Shown: positions 7,495 to 17,200 of the stretch, piece by piece
Numbering within the stretch: the stretch's first letter is position 1
Layout of the letters: each line of letters begins with the position of its first letter
DNA from: Ravibacter sp964559125
Lineage (GTDB): Bacteria; Bacteroidota; Bacteroidia; Cytophagales; Spirosomataceae
Assembly (NCBI GenBank): GCA_964559125.1
Contig: CAZLGW010000006.1
Location: 124,001-188,000, forward strand
Direction of reading: 5' to 3'
Length of the DNA: 64,000 nucleotides
The notes under the pieces: generated by a model
Seen by the model: only the letters and a program-made list of their open reading frames with translations
Databases searched by the model: none
What the model was told of the DNA's origin: nothing
Translations under genes and position numbers: made by a program

Positions 7495-9021
7495 ATGGCT
7501 AAACAGATAAAATCGGCCCTTATTTCGGTATTTTACAAAGATGGCCTGGCGCCAATTGTAGAGTTGCTGCATCATAACGGCGTAAGCATTTATTCAACCG
7601 GAGGCACCCAGTCTTTCATCGAAAACATGGGTATCCCTGTCACTCCCGTTGAAACACTTACAGGCTATCCGTCCATTTTTGGAGGAAGGGTAAAAACGCT
7701 TCACCCCGCGGTTTTCGGTGGGATTCTATATCGCCGCGACAACCAGGGAGATGTCGACCAGGCCACGGAATTCAATATCCCCGCGCTCGACCTGGTCATA
7801 GTCGATCTTTACCCGTTTGAAGAAACGGTTGCATCGGGTGCTACGGAGCAGGAGATTATCGAAAAAATAGACATAGGGGGCATTTCGCTCATCAGGGCGG
7901 CCGCCAAAAATTTCAAAGATACCCTGATCGTTTCCTCGCGGGAGCAGTATGCGCGCGTGCTGGCTTTGCTTTCGGAAGACCATGCTTCGACCAAGCTCGA
8001 CGACCGCCGCCAGTTTGCCCAGGAAGCTTTCGCCACTACCTCTCATTACGATACCTCTATCAACAACTGGTTTTTGGGAGACGAATCTGTCTCGGTAAGG
8101 GACTTCGAAAACCTGCCCGCCCATGTACTCCGTTACGGCGAAAACCCGCACCAGAACGCTACCTTCTTTGGTGACCTGGATGCGCTTTTTGACAAGCTCA
8201 ACGGGAAGGAGCTTTCCTACAACAACCTGGTGGACGTAGATGCCTGCCTGAGCCTAATCGATGAATTCGCGGGTGAGCAGCCGGCTTTTGCCATCATCAA
8301 ACATACCAATGCCTGCGGCGTAGCGGTAGCTGCAACGCCAAAAGAGGCATATCTCAACGCGCTTGCCTGCGACCCTGTCTCGGCCTTCGGAGGCGTCATC
8401 GTCACGAATTCGATAGTCGACCTGGCTACGGCCAATGAGCTCAACCAGCTTTTCATGGAGATCCTGATCGCTCCGGGCTATGACGCCGACGCCCTGGAAG
8501 TGCTCCGCTCTAAGAAAAACAGGATCCTCCTGAAGCGCAAGCCTACGCCGGTATCGCACGAGATGTTCAAAACGGTACTGAACGGCGTATTGGTGCAGGA
8601 TAAGGATGCGCTGACCGAAACTTCGGCCCAAATGACCGTCGTAACAGAAAATGAGCCTACCGAAAACGAACTGAAAGCGCTGGAATTTGCGCTTAAGGTC
8701 TGCAAGCATACCAAGTCCAACACGATTGTGCTGGCAAGGGAAAACCAACTGCTGGCGAGCGGCACCGGACAGACTTCCCGTGTAGACGCCTTACGGCAGG
8801 CTATAGAAAAAGCAGGCGCTTTCAGGTTCGACCTGAACGGGGCGGTAATGGCCTCCGATGCTTTCTTCCCGTTCCCTGACTGCGTTGAAATAGCCCATAA
8901 AGCCGGCATTTCGGCCGTAGTACAGCCTGGCGGTTCCATTCGTGACAAAGATTCTATCGAATACTGCAATCAAAACGGCGTGGCCATGGTCACTACCGGT
9001 ATAAGACACTTTAAGCATTGA
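7495..9021 (+). CDS. purH: bifunctional AICAR transformylase / IMP cyclohydrolase
   Basis: The 508-residue product catalyses the last two steps of purine synthesis: formylation of AICAR with 10-formyl-THF, then closure to IMP. The N-terminal MGS-like cyclohydrolase domain (about 1-190) shows the STGGT phosphate-binding motif and GGRVKTLHP. The C-terminal transformylase domain shows the conserved RYGENPHQ, KHTNACGVA and QPGGSIRD motifs. Length fits the family. The ATG at 7495 was chosen because the reading frame upstream contains the promoter element and no family-like residues. The gene end overlaps the next gene by 4 bp (stop at 9019-9021, TTG start at 9018), suggesting translational coupling. 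Confidence 0.97.
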   Translation: MAKQIKSALISVFYKDGLAPIVELLHHNGVSIYSTGGTQSFIENMGIPVTPVETLTGYPSIFGGRVKTLHPAVFGGILYRRDNQGDVDQATEFNIPALDLVIVDLYPFEETVASGATEQEIIEKIDIGGISLIRAAAKNFKDTLIVSSREQYARVLALLSEDHASTKLDDRRQFAQEAFATTSHYDTSINNWFLGDESVSVRDFENLPAHVLRYGENPHQNATFFGDLDALFDKLNGKELSYNNLVDVDACLSLIDEFAGEQPAFAIIKHTNACGVAVAATPKEAYLNALACDPVSAFGGVIVTNSIVDLATANELNQLFMEILIAPGYDADALEVLRSKKNRILLKRKPTPVSHEMFKTVLNGVLVQDKDALTETSAQMTVVTENEPTENELKALEFALKVCKHTKSNTIVLARENQLLASGTGQTSRVDALRQAIEKAGAFRFDLNGAVMASDAFFPFPDCVEIAHKAGISAVVQPGGSIRDKDSIEYCNQNGVAMVTTGIRHFKH

Positions 9022-9866
9022 TATCAGGCCGGCTGAAAGGAATCCCTTTTATTCTCCTGTTGTTGCTGCTTGCAGCTTTCTACCTGCAATACGGCCACAT
9101 TATTTATTGCGAAACCATCGGGCTGAGCTCTTTTAAGGAAATAGAAAAAGGTGTTTTCGTCAGCACGGAGATCCCGGCCGAAAACCACACTTTCGTCAGC
9201 GAAACTCTTTCCAGGGCCAGGGAAAGGATCACCGGTTTCTGGGGTGAGAAAAAGGGAGAGGCAGTCGTTATCGTCTGCGGCACAAGCGCGGAATACGAAA
9301 AATACTGTCATAGCAGGGAAGGCGCCGGGTGCAGCCTCGGTACCCTCTACGGGAGCTCTTTCATCGTTCTCAACCTGCACGGCATCAACGCCGATGTGAT
9401 CAGCCATGAAATGAGCCACAACGAGCTGTTCGGCAGGCTGGGCTGGAGAAAAACCACCTTTACCGTACCTCAATGGTTCAACGAAGGCCTGTCTATGATG
9501 CTGGATTACCGCTTCGTCAATGCCCGGGACAGCCTGGAACGCTTCCAGGGCTACCTCCGGGAATGGCAGATCCGTACAATCCCGCCTGCAAAAAAGCTCT
9601 CATTGGAAGAAATCTCGAGCCTTAACGGCTTCTTCAACGGCGACAGCCGGCATGTAGCGCTGGCTTACATTACAGCCGCATCGGAAGTCTCTTACTGGCT
9701 GATGATCGTCGGCAGGCAGGGATTCAGCGAGTGGCTGGACCTGTTCAGCAGTAAAGGGGATTTTACAACCTACTATGAAATCGAAAGAAGCTACCGGCAG
9801 CAGCAACCGGCCCTGACCTACGAAAACCCCATACGCTACCTGGGCAGACATCGGCCCGCAGAGTAG
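9018..9866 (+). CDS. membrane-anchored HExxH metalloprotease-like protein
   Basis: The 282-residue protein starts at a TTG that overlaps the purH stop. It begins with a hydrophobic segment (about residues 8-25) that is probably a signal anchor. The central zinc-peptidase signature HEMSH (about 129-133) is followed about 20 residues later by WFNEGLS, the usual place of the third zinc ligand in gluzincin and peptidase-MA-like proteins. This suggests a periplasmic or surface metallopeptidase or a relative of one. Nothing links it to purine synthesis apart from the overlap. Substrate unknown. No ATG fits before the hydrophobic segment, which supports the TTG start. Confidence 0.75.
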   Translation: MISGRLKGIPFILLLLLLAAFYLQYGHIIYCETIGLSSFKEIEKGVFVSTEIPAENHTFVSETLSRARERITGFWGEKKGEAVVIVCGTSAEYEKYCHSREGAGCSLGTLYGSSFIVLNLHGINADVISHEMSHNELFGRLGWRKTTFTVPQWFNEGLSMMLDYRFVNARDSLERFQGYLREWQIRTIPPAKKLSLEEISSLNGFFNGDSRHVALAYITAASEVSYWLMIVGRQGFSEWLDLFSSKGDFTTYYEIERSYRQQQPALTYENPIRYLGRHRPAE

Positions 9867-9893
9867 GGAGACTCGTTTACTTACAAAAATTCC

Positions 9894-9926
9894 TTGCAAT
9901 ATTTTCAATCCGGTTATGTATTTTTG
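9894..9926 (+). promoter_or_regulatory. candidate promoter of the SSS symporter gene
   Basis: TTG at 9894-9896 and an exact -7 TATTTTTG at 9919-9926 are separated by 22 nt, within the range seen in Bacteroidota. The element ends 56 bp before the start codon. Confidence 0.55.
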
Positions 9927-9982
9927 GCTCGCTGAAGGCTGGTCCGGCCAGCCCAATCCCATCTTACCTTAACTACCGGTAC

Positions 9983-11602
9983 ATGAAGCAACTGCATACC
10001 CTGGATTATATCGTATTCCTGTTTTATTTTATCGTTGTGGCCGGCTACGGCTACTGGATATACCAGAGAAAGAAAAGCAGTGAGGCATCTACCAAAGACT
10101 TTTTCCTTGCCGAAGGCTCCCTCACCTGGTGGGCGATCGGAGCCTCCCTGATTGCATCCAATATCTCCGCCGAGCAGTTTATAGGCATGTCGGGCAACGG
10201 GTTTTCAATGGGACTGGCTATTTCAACGTATGAATGGATGGCCGCCGCGACGCTTATCGTCGTAGCCGTCTTCTTTATGCCTATTTACCTCAGGAACAAG
10301 ATATACACCATGCCGCAGTTTCTCAACCAGCGGTACAATAAAACGGTGAGCCTCATCATGGCGATCTTCTGGCTGGCGCTGTATATACTGGTCAACCTGA
10401 CCTCGATCCTCTACCTGGGCGCCCTTGCGGTATCGGGGATTTCGGGGCTGAGCTTTACAACCTGTATGGTGGGGCTGGCTGTCTTCGCCATAGTCATTAC
10501 ACTGGGCGGTATGAAGGTCATAGGATATACCGACGTTATCCAGGTTTTCTTCCTCGTCATAGGCGGGCTGGCCACCACTTACCTGGCTGTCAACCTGGTC
10601 GCCCAGGTCTTCGGCGTCGACGGTCTGTCTACCGGCTTCAGGCTGATGCAGGAGCATCATGACGATCATTTCCATATGATTTTTAAGAAGGGAGATCCCC
10701 ATTATATGTCGCTTCCCGGGCTCACCGTTCTCTTCGGCGGGATGTGGATCGTCAACCTCAATTACTGGGGGTGTAACCAGTATATTACACAGAGAGCGCT
10801 TGGCGCCGACCTGAAGACAGCCCGCAACGGGATCCTTTTCGCGGCTTTCCTCAAGCTCCTCATGCCGGTTATCGTTACTTTGCCGGGCATAGCCGCGTTT
10901 GCACTCTACAGCAAGGGCCTGTACCAGCAGGAGATGATGGGAGAAGACGGGCTACTCAACCCGGATAAAGCTTACCCGGTATTGCTAAGCCTGCTGCCTG
11001 CAGGACTGAAAGGGCTTTCCTTCGCTGCCCTCACCGCCGCAGTAGTGGCTTCGCTGGCAGGCAAAGCCAACAGTATCTCTACCATATTCACGCTCGATAT
11101 CTTCAAAAACTATATAGGGAAGGACGCTTCCGAAAAGCAACTGGTCAGTATTGGCCGCTGGGTAGTGGTGGCGTCTATGGTAATAGCGATCCTGGTATCT
11201 CCTTATATGGGGATAGAAAAGAAAGGCGGCTTCCAGTTCATACAGGAAATGACCGGCCTGCTTTCGCCGGGGATTTTCGCCTCGTTCGTACTGGGCTTCT
11301 TCTGGAAACGAACCAATTCGGCAGGCGCTCTGTTTGCGATAGTGGGTGGATTCCTGGTAGCATTGATGATGCACCTTAACTATTTCCCGTTTGCGGACTG
11401 GGAGGCAGTTCCCTTCCTCGACCGTATGGGATGGGTCTTTCTTATCTGTGTTGCCGGCATGGTTATACTGGGCTATGCGCTTCCCGACGAGAAAAAAGGT
11501 CTTGAAGTCGATGTTGCCGCGTTCAAAACCCATAGCACTTTCACATGGGGTGCGGCAGCCGTATTGGCGATCATTGCCCTGCTGTACTGGTATTTCTGGT
11601 AG
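9983..11602 (+). CDS. sodium:solute symporter (SSS family)
   Basis: The 539-residue protein is strongly hydrophobic, with about 13-14 membrane segments and the SSS pattern: a first helix DYIVFLFYFIVVAGYGYW, the substrate/sodium-site region GASLIASNISAEQFIG and the GGMKVIGYTDVIQ helix. It closely follows the sugar-transporting SGLT-like branch common in Bacteroidota. It should take up a small organic solute, perhaps a sugar, with sodium. The substrate cannot be read from the sequence, and no catabolic genes lie beside it. It has its own promoter and stands alone between the peptidase-like gene and cysE. Confidence 0.92.
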   Translation: MKQLHTLDYIVFLFYFIVVAGYGYWIYQRKKSSEASTKDFFLAEGSLTWWAIGASLIASNISAEQFIGMSGNGFSMGLAISTYEWMAAATLIVVAVFFMPIYLRNKIYTMPQFLNQRYNKTVSLIMAIFWLALYILVNLTSILYLGALAVSGISGLSFTTCMVGLAVFAIVITLGGMKVIGYTDVIQVFFLVIGGLATTYLAVNLVAQVFGVDGLSTGFRLMQEHHDDHFHMIFKKGDPHYMSLPGLTVLFGGMWIVNLNYWGCNQYITQRALGADLKTARNGILFAAFLKLLMPVIVTLPGIAAFALYSKGLYQQEMMGEDGLLNPDKAYPVLLSLLPAGLKGLSFAALTAAVVASLAGKANSISTIFTLDIFKNYIGKDASEKQLVSIGRWVVVASMVIAILVSPYMGIEKKGGFQFIQEMTGLLSPGIFASFVLGFFWKRTNSAGALFAIVGGFLVALMMHLNYFPFADWEAVPFLDRMGWVFLICVAGMVILGYALPDEKKGLEVDVAAFKTHSTFTWGAAAVLAIIALLYWYFW

Positions 11603-11675
11603 CAGGAATACCGTCGTCAGCACGAAAAGTTGATTTTCAACAGGCTTCCGGCCACTGTAATTGATGAATGAATCT

Positions 11676-11683
11676 TAACTTTG
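11676..11683 (+). promoter_or_regulatory. promoter -7 element of cysE
   Basis: TAACTTTG is an exact TAnnTTTG match. A possible TTG start codon at 11681 lies inside this element, so it cannot be translated from this promoter. The ATG at 11720 is therefore preferred. No clear -33 element is seen. Confidence 0.55.
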
Positions 11684-11719
11684 TCTCATTACAGCCATCA
11701 TCGGGAAATTTCCAGCAAT

Positions 11720-12553
11720 ATGTCACCGGAGGAAAAAGAAGCTTTTTTTGAACTGTTAAATAAGGGAAACAGCAACTTCAGGTATGGCCTGCCTTCCCGG
11801 AAGGAGAGCGGTCAGTACGTACAATCCCTGATCGATTATCTTTTTCCGAGCAGTTCCGACTGTGAATGCAGGTTTGCTTCAAACAGCAAGGAGCTCAATA
11901 TTACTTTTGAAAAACTCTCCGACAGGCTGGAATGCCTGATGAAGCCTATCACCCAGCTTCTGAACGCCCCGGCCGTGCAGATCGTAAATGATTTTAACCG
12001 CTGCCTCCCGGATATATACCAGAAGCTCCTGGAAGATGCGCAGGTTATTGCAGACAACGATCCGGCTTCTTACGGTATAGAAGAAGTAGTGGGTATTTAT
12101 CCCGGTTTCCAGGCCATAGCTACCTATCGTATAGCCCATGCCATGGCCAACCTGAAGGTTCCGTTCCTGCCGAGGATGTTTACTGAATATGCGCACAGCC
12201 TGACCGGTATCGATATCCATCCCCACGCAAAGATCGGCCGCCATTTCTTCATCGACCATGGTACCGGCATCGTAATCGGGGAAACAGCCGAGATAGGCGA
12301 CAACGTCAAGATCTACCAGGGCGTAACGCTCGGAGCCACGCACGTTTCCAAATCGATGGCGGCCACCAAGCGGCACCCGACCATAGAAGACAATGTGGTG
12401 ATTTACGCCAATGCGATTATCCTGGGGGGAGACACCGTGATCGGCCATGATACCATAGTCGGAGGCAACGCCTGGGTTACCCACAGCATACCTCCTTATT
12501 CACAGGTATACCAGCGAAGCGCCACCGAAATTCGTACGCACCAGCCTGCCTGA
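11720..12553 (+). CDS. cysE: serine O-acetyltransferase
   Basis: The 277-residue enzyme should transfer acetyl from acetyl-CoA to L-serine, giving O-acetylserine for cysteine synthesis in the cytoplasm. The C-terminal left-handed beta-helix is visible from its hexapeptide repeats: IGRHFFIDHGTGIVIGETAE, then IGDNVKIYQGVTLGA. The catalytic histidine of the DHGTG motif and the H-P-T-I-E-D-N loop are present. The N-terminal helical region (about 1-130) is long, as in the EpsC/SrpH-like branch. Start at 11720 follows from the promoter position; a TTG 13 codons upstream is the alternative. The MerR-type gene follows after 17 bp and may be co-transcribed. Confidence 0.93.
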   Translation: MSPEEKEAFFELLNKGNSNFRYGLPSRKESGQYVQSLIDYLFPSSSDCECRFASNSKELNITFEKLSDRLECLMKPITQLLNAPAVQIVNDFNRCLPDIYQKLLEDAQVIADNDPASYGIEEVVGIYPGFQAIATYRIAHAMANLKVPFLPRMFTEYAHSLTGIDIHPHAKIGRHFFIDHGTGIVIGETAEIGDNVKIYQGVTLGATHVSKSMAATKRHPTIEDNVVIYANAIILGGDTVIGHDTIVGGNAWVTHSIPPYSQVYQRSATEIRTHQPA

Positions 12554-12570
12554 GATCATAGCCCACCCCC

Positions 12571-12876
12571 ATGTCGAAACTCTATTACGACATCAACGAA
12601 GCGGCCGAAATGGTCGGATGCGAACCCTCTACGCTCAGGTTCTGGGAAAAGGAGTTCCCGCATTTGAAACCCAGGCGCGACAACCGGAACAGGCGGAAAT
12701 ATACGGATGCCGATATTGAGGTTATCAGGAAGATACAATACCAGAAACAGGTTCAGGGCCGGACTATAAAAGGGGCCAGGGTACAGCTGAATCACCGCGA
12801 AACCGCCGAAAATATCATTCTCCGCCTGCAGCATCTCCGCGATTTCCTGGTCGACCTCAGGGGAAAGCTGGAATAA
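12571..12876 (+). CDS. MerR-family transcriptional regulator
   Basis: The 101-residue protein is a short MerR-type regulator. The winged helix shows YDINEAAEMVGCEPSTLRFWE followed by RRKYTDADIEVIRKI. After it comes only a short helix and a C-terminal heptad-like LRHLRDFLVDLR stretch for dimerisation. There is no ligand-binding domain and no cysteine metal-binding pattern at the C-terminus. Bacteroidota genomes commonly carry such a stand-alone MerR protein, but its target is unknown to me. It follows cysE at 17 bp and precedes an M28 peptidase gene that has its own promoter region. Confidence 0.9.
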   Translation: MSKLYYDINEAAEMVGCEPSTLRFWEKEFPHLKPRRDNRNRRKYTDADIEVIRKIQYQKQVQGRTIKGARVQLNHRETAENIILRLQHLRDFLVDLRGKLE

Positions 12877-12904
12877 CGGGATACAGCCCTCTTATTTATA
12901 TTAA

Positions 12905-12935
12905 TTGTAAACTAACGGAACGTTAGCGATATTTG
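12905..12935 (+). promoter_or_regulatory. candidate promoter with inverted repeat operator before the M28 peptidase
   Basis: TTG at 12905-12907 and GATATTTG at 12928-12935 (one mismatch to TAnnTTTG) are 20 nt apart. The spacer holds a perfect inverted repeat, CTAACG-gaa-CGTTAG (12912-12926), which is well placed to be an operator. Confidence 0.5.
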
Positions 12936-12961
12936 CACCGACAATTAACTTCCCTTTGTAC

Positions 12962-14191
12962 ATGAAACGCATTATTGCTTTGTTTCCGGCGGCTATGCTG
13001 CTCTCGTCAATGACCCTGGCGCAATCCATCACCCCCGGTTCGGTGCAGGAACATATCAACATTCTCGCTTCCGACTCCCTTGAAGGAAGAGGAACCGCCA
13101 CTATCGGGGAGATAAGGGCTGCCAATTACATTGCAAGACAATTCCAGAAGGCCGGGCTCCAGCCTAAAGGCGCAAACGACAGCTTCTTCCAGCCGTTTAC
13201 GCTGTCTTCCAAGATCGACGGCTTTACCCACCAGCAAACTGCCAGGAATGTAGTCGGCTTCCTCGACAACGGAGCGCCTAAAACGATCGTCATCGGCGCT
13301 CACTACGACCACCTTGGCTACGGGCTCCACGGCGGGTCCCTTTCCCCGGGTTCGGTGGGCCAGATCCACAACGGGGCCGACGACAATGCCTCGGGGACTT
13401 CAGGAGTAATAGAGCTTGCACGGTACCTGGCTACCAATGATGTGAAGGAACGCTATAACTTTCTTTTTATCGCCTTTTCCGCCGAGGAACTGGGGCTGAT
13501 CGGCTCGAAATATTACGTTGAAAACCCGACCATCCCGCTCGAATCCGTCGCCTTCATGATCAATATGGATATGATCGGGCGCTACGACGAAGCAAAGGGG
13601 CTTACCATAGGAGGCTGGGGAACTACCTCGTGGTGGGGCAGGCTTATCCCCGACATTGCGGCATCGCAAAAGATCAGGTACAGCGCTGATTCCTCAGGCA
13701 TCGGCCCTTCCGACCATACTTCCTTCTACGGCAAGAAAATGCCGGTGCTCTTTTTCTTTACAGGCGCTCATAACGACTATCACAAACCGGTCGACGACTC
13801 CGACAAGATCAATGCCGAAGGCGCTGCAAAAGTGCTGTCTATCATTACCGGCCTGGTTGCCAGGCTTGAAAAGGAGACCGGTGATCCTGATTATCTCGAA
13901 GCGGCAAATCCCCATACAGCCAATGCAAGAAGCAGCTTCAAAGTTACACTGGGGGTAATGCCCGACTACAATTTCACCGGGAAAGGAGTAAAGATCGACG
14001 GCGTTTCGGCCGGGCGCCCGGCTGAGGCGGCGGGTATCAAAGCCGGTGATATCGTCACCAGGATAGGCAGCTACCCGATCAAGGACATCTACGAATACAT
14101 GGATGCCCTGGGCAAGCATGAAAAAGGGCAGACGGTGGAAGTGGAATTCCAGAGGGATAATAAGGTTCAGAAAAATAAGCTTACTTTCTGA
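12962..14191 (+). CDS. secreted M28-family aminopeptidase with C-terminal PDZ domain
   Basis: The 409-residue protein carries a signal peptide (about 1-20, ending in LAQ). An M28 zinc peptidase domain follows with all five expected metal ligands in context: GAHYDHLG (His), NGADDNASG (Asp), SAEELGL (catalytic Glu and ligand Glu), NMDMIGR (Asp) and DYHKPVDD (His). A PDZ-like domain at about 325-405 (GVSAGRPAEAAGIKAGDIV) may bind protein C-termini or the substrate. It probably cleaves peptides in the periplasm or outside the cell. ATG at 12962 was preferred over the ATG two codons upstream because it gives a standard MKR signal start. It converges with metH, 11 bp apart. Confidence 0.93.
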   Translation: MKRIIALFPAAMLLSSMTLAQSITPGSVQEHINILASDSLEGRGTATIGEIRAANYIARQFQKAGLQPKGANDSFFQPFTLSSKIDGFTHQQTARNVVGFLDNGAPKTIVIGAHYDHLGYGLHGGSLSPGSVGQIHNGADDNASGTSGVIELARYLATNDVKERYNFLFIAFSAEELGLIGSKYYVENPTIPLESVAFMINMDMIGRYDEAKGLTIGGWGTTSWWGRLIPDIAASQKIRYSADSSGIGPSDHTSFYGKKMPVLFFFTGAHNDYHKPVDDSDKINAEGAAKVLSIITGLVARLEKETGDPDYLEAANPHTANARSSFKVTLGVMPDYNFTGKGVKIDGVSAGRPAEAAGIKAGDIVTRIGSYPIKDIYEYMDALGKHEKGQTVEVEFQRDNKVQKNKLTF

Positions 14192-14202
14192 GGGGTGGTG
14201 AT

Positions 14203-17200
14203 CTAATAGCTGAGCGTCGGCGCCAGCCACCGCTCAGCCTCTTCCACACTCATTCCCTTCCTTTCCGCATAGTCCGTGACCTGGTCTTTCCGGATTTTCC
14301 CCACCGGGAAATAACGGCTTTCCGGATGCGCAAAGTACCATCCGCTTACCGAGCTGGCCGGGTACATCGCAAAGCTGTCGGTAAGCTCAATGTTTATAGT
14401 CTCTGCCTGCAGGAGATTAAAAAGGGTCCGTTTTTCGGTATGCTCGGGACAGGCCGGATATCCCGGCGCCGGACGGATTCCCTTGTAAGCCTCTTTGATC
14501 AGCTCTTCGTTGGTAAAATTCTCTTCGCGGCAGTATCCCCAGAATTCCTTTCTTACGCGTTCATGCATCAGCTCGGCAAAGGCTTCGGCCAGGCGGTCGG
14601 CCAGCGCTTTCACCATGATGCTGTTGTAATCGTCGTGCTCGGCTTCATATTTTTCCAGGAGCGCTTCTATCCCGATACCCGACGTCACTGCGAATCCGCC
14701 GATATAGTCAGGCTTATCCTCCAGTAATTCGACAGGCTTGATAAAATCGGAGAGGCAGTAATTGGGCAGTCCCGGAGCTTTCTGGTTTTGCTGGCGCAGA
14801 TGGTGCAGGACGTGTGTTACCTCATTTCCCGGTTGATAGGAAATATGCCGGTGGGTACCGTGCTTCTCACAGGTAGTTTCGGTTTCCTTTTCCGCAAAGC
14901 TGTAAAGGCATATATCATCAACATCAGACCCGGCCGGCCAGAAACCTATAACGGCATTGGCCCTGAGCAGTTTTTTGGTAATAATCTCGTCCAGCAGTTT
15001 CCTGGCGTCGGCAAGCAGCTTCCTGGCTTCTACCCCGACAATTTCATCATCGAGTATCGCGGGGTATTTGCCGGCCAGTTGCCATGTCTGGAAAAACGGT
15101 GTCCAGTCGATATAACGCGCTATTTCCGCCAGGTCATAATCTTCAAACTGCATTACGCCCAGGAAAGAAGGCTTCACTGGCGTAAACTGTTCCCAGTCGG
15201 TCGTGAACCTGTTGGCCCTTGCAGCCTCCAGCGACAGCTGCGCCTTTTCCGATCTTCTCCGGGCGTGATCTTCTCTCAGTTTCGCATATTTCGTCTTGAA
15301 TTCCTGGTGCGTATTATTACGGCTATTTTCGCTTTGCAGCAGCTTACCGGCTACAGGCACCGACCGGGAAGCGTCCAGCACATGAATAACCGGCCCGCTG
15401 TAATGAGGATCGATTTTCACCGCCGTATGGATCCTGGAAGTAGTGGCTCCTCCCACAAGAAGAGGCGTTTTAAAGCCCTGGCGCTCCATTTCCTTGGCAA
15501 CGCCCACCATTTCATCGAGCGACGGAGTGATCAGGCCTGAAAGACCGATGATATCCACTTCTTTTTCCCTGGCTATAGAAAGGATCTTCTCGGTAGGCAC
15601 CATTACCCCCAGATCGATCACTTCGTAGTTATTACAGCCAAGCACTACGCCCACAATATTCTTACCAATGTCGTGGACATCGCCTTTTACGGTGGCCATC
15701 AGTACTTTTCCCGCACTGACCGCGCCATCTTCCTTCTCCGCCTCTATAAACGGCTGCAGGTAGGCAACAGCTTTCTTCATAACCCTGGCCGATTTGACCA
15801 CCTGCGGCAGGAACATTTTACCGGCGCCGAACAGGTCGCCGACAATGCTCATCCCGTCCATCAGGGGCCCCTCTATCACTTCAAGCGGCCGCGCAAAAAG
15901 CTGCCGGCACTCTTCCGTATCCTCATCTATAAAATCGGCAATACCTTTTACCAGCGCATGTGCGATACGTTCCTTTACCGGTAGTGCGCGCCAGGTAAGA
16001 TCAGGCCCCGACTGGGATTTCCCTTTATCCTTGATCGTATCTGCAAATGCCAGGAGGCGCTCCGTGGCATCGGGCCGCCTGTTCAGCAGGACATCCTCCA
16101 CCAATTCGAGAGTTTCCGGGGGAATCTGGTCGTAGATACCGATCTGGCCGGCATTGACGATCCCCATATCCATTCCGGCCCTGATCGCGTGGTACAGGAA
16201 AACCGTATGGATAGCTTCCCTGATAGGTTCATTTCCCCGGAAGCTGAACGATACGTTGGAAACACCGCCCGACACCTTGGCATACGGCAGGTGCTGCTTT
16301 ATCCAGCGCACGGCATTGATATAGTCTACAGCATAGTTATTGTGCTCCTCCATCCCGGTAGCTACCGTCAGGATGTTGGGATCGAAAATGATATCTTCCG
16401 GCGGGAAGCCTACCTCGTCGACCAGTATCCTGTAGGCTCTTTCACAAATTTCTATCCTCCGCTCATAGTTATCCGCCTGGCCGGTCTCGTCAAACGCCAT
16501 GACCACCACGGCAGCGCCGTACCGCAACACATCACGGGCAGACTCTTTGAACTTCTCTTCTCCTTCCTTCAGCGATATGGAGTTCACAATAGCCTTGCCC
16601 TGCACACATTTCAGGCCCGACTCGATTACCTCCCACTTGGAGGAATCGATCATCAGCGGCACCTTTGAAATATCGGGCTCTGAGGCTATCAGGTTCACAA
16701 AAGTCTTCATAGCCTCTACCCCGTCGATCATTCCTTCATCAAGGTTGATATCGATTACCTGGGCTCCGTTTTCCACCTGCTCCCGGGCTATGGCCAGGGC
16801 TGCGTCATAGTTTCCTTCGCGGACCAACCGGGCAAATTTCCTGGACCCCGTCACATTGCAACGCTCCCCGATATTCACAAAGTTGGAAAGCTCATTGATC
16901 GCAACAGGCTCAAGCCCCGACAGCCTCATCACATGTCCTTTCTCCTTTTCGGGCCGTCCCTTATACCGGGCCGCCAGGTCGGCTATTACCCTGATATGAT
17001 CGGGTGTGGTCCCGCAGCAGCCTCCTATGATATTCAGCATACCCTCTTTCAGGAATCCTTCTATCACGGCGCCCATCTGCTCAGGCGACTCGTCATATTC
17101 TCCCATTTCATTAGGCAGGCCCGCGTTGGGGTGCGCCGACGTATGAAAAGGGGATTTATCTGCCAGTATCTGGATATAGGGCCGCATCAGATCGGCGCCC

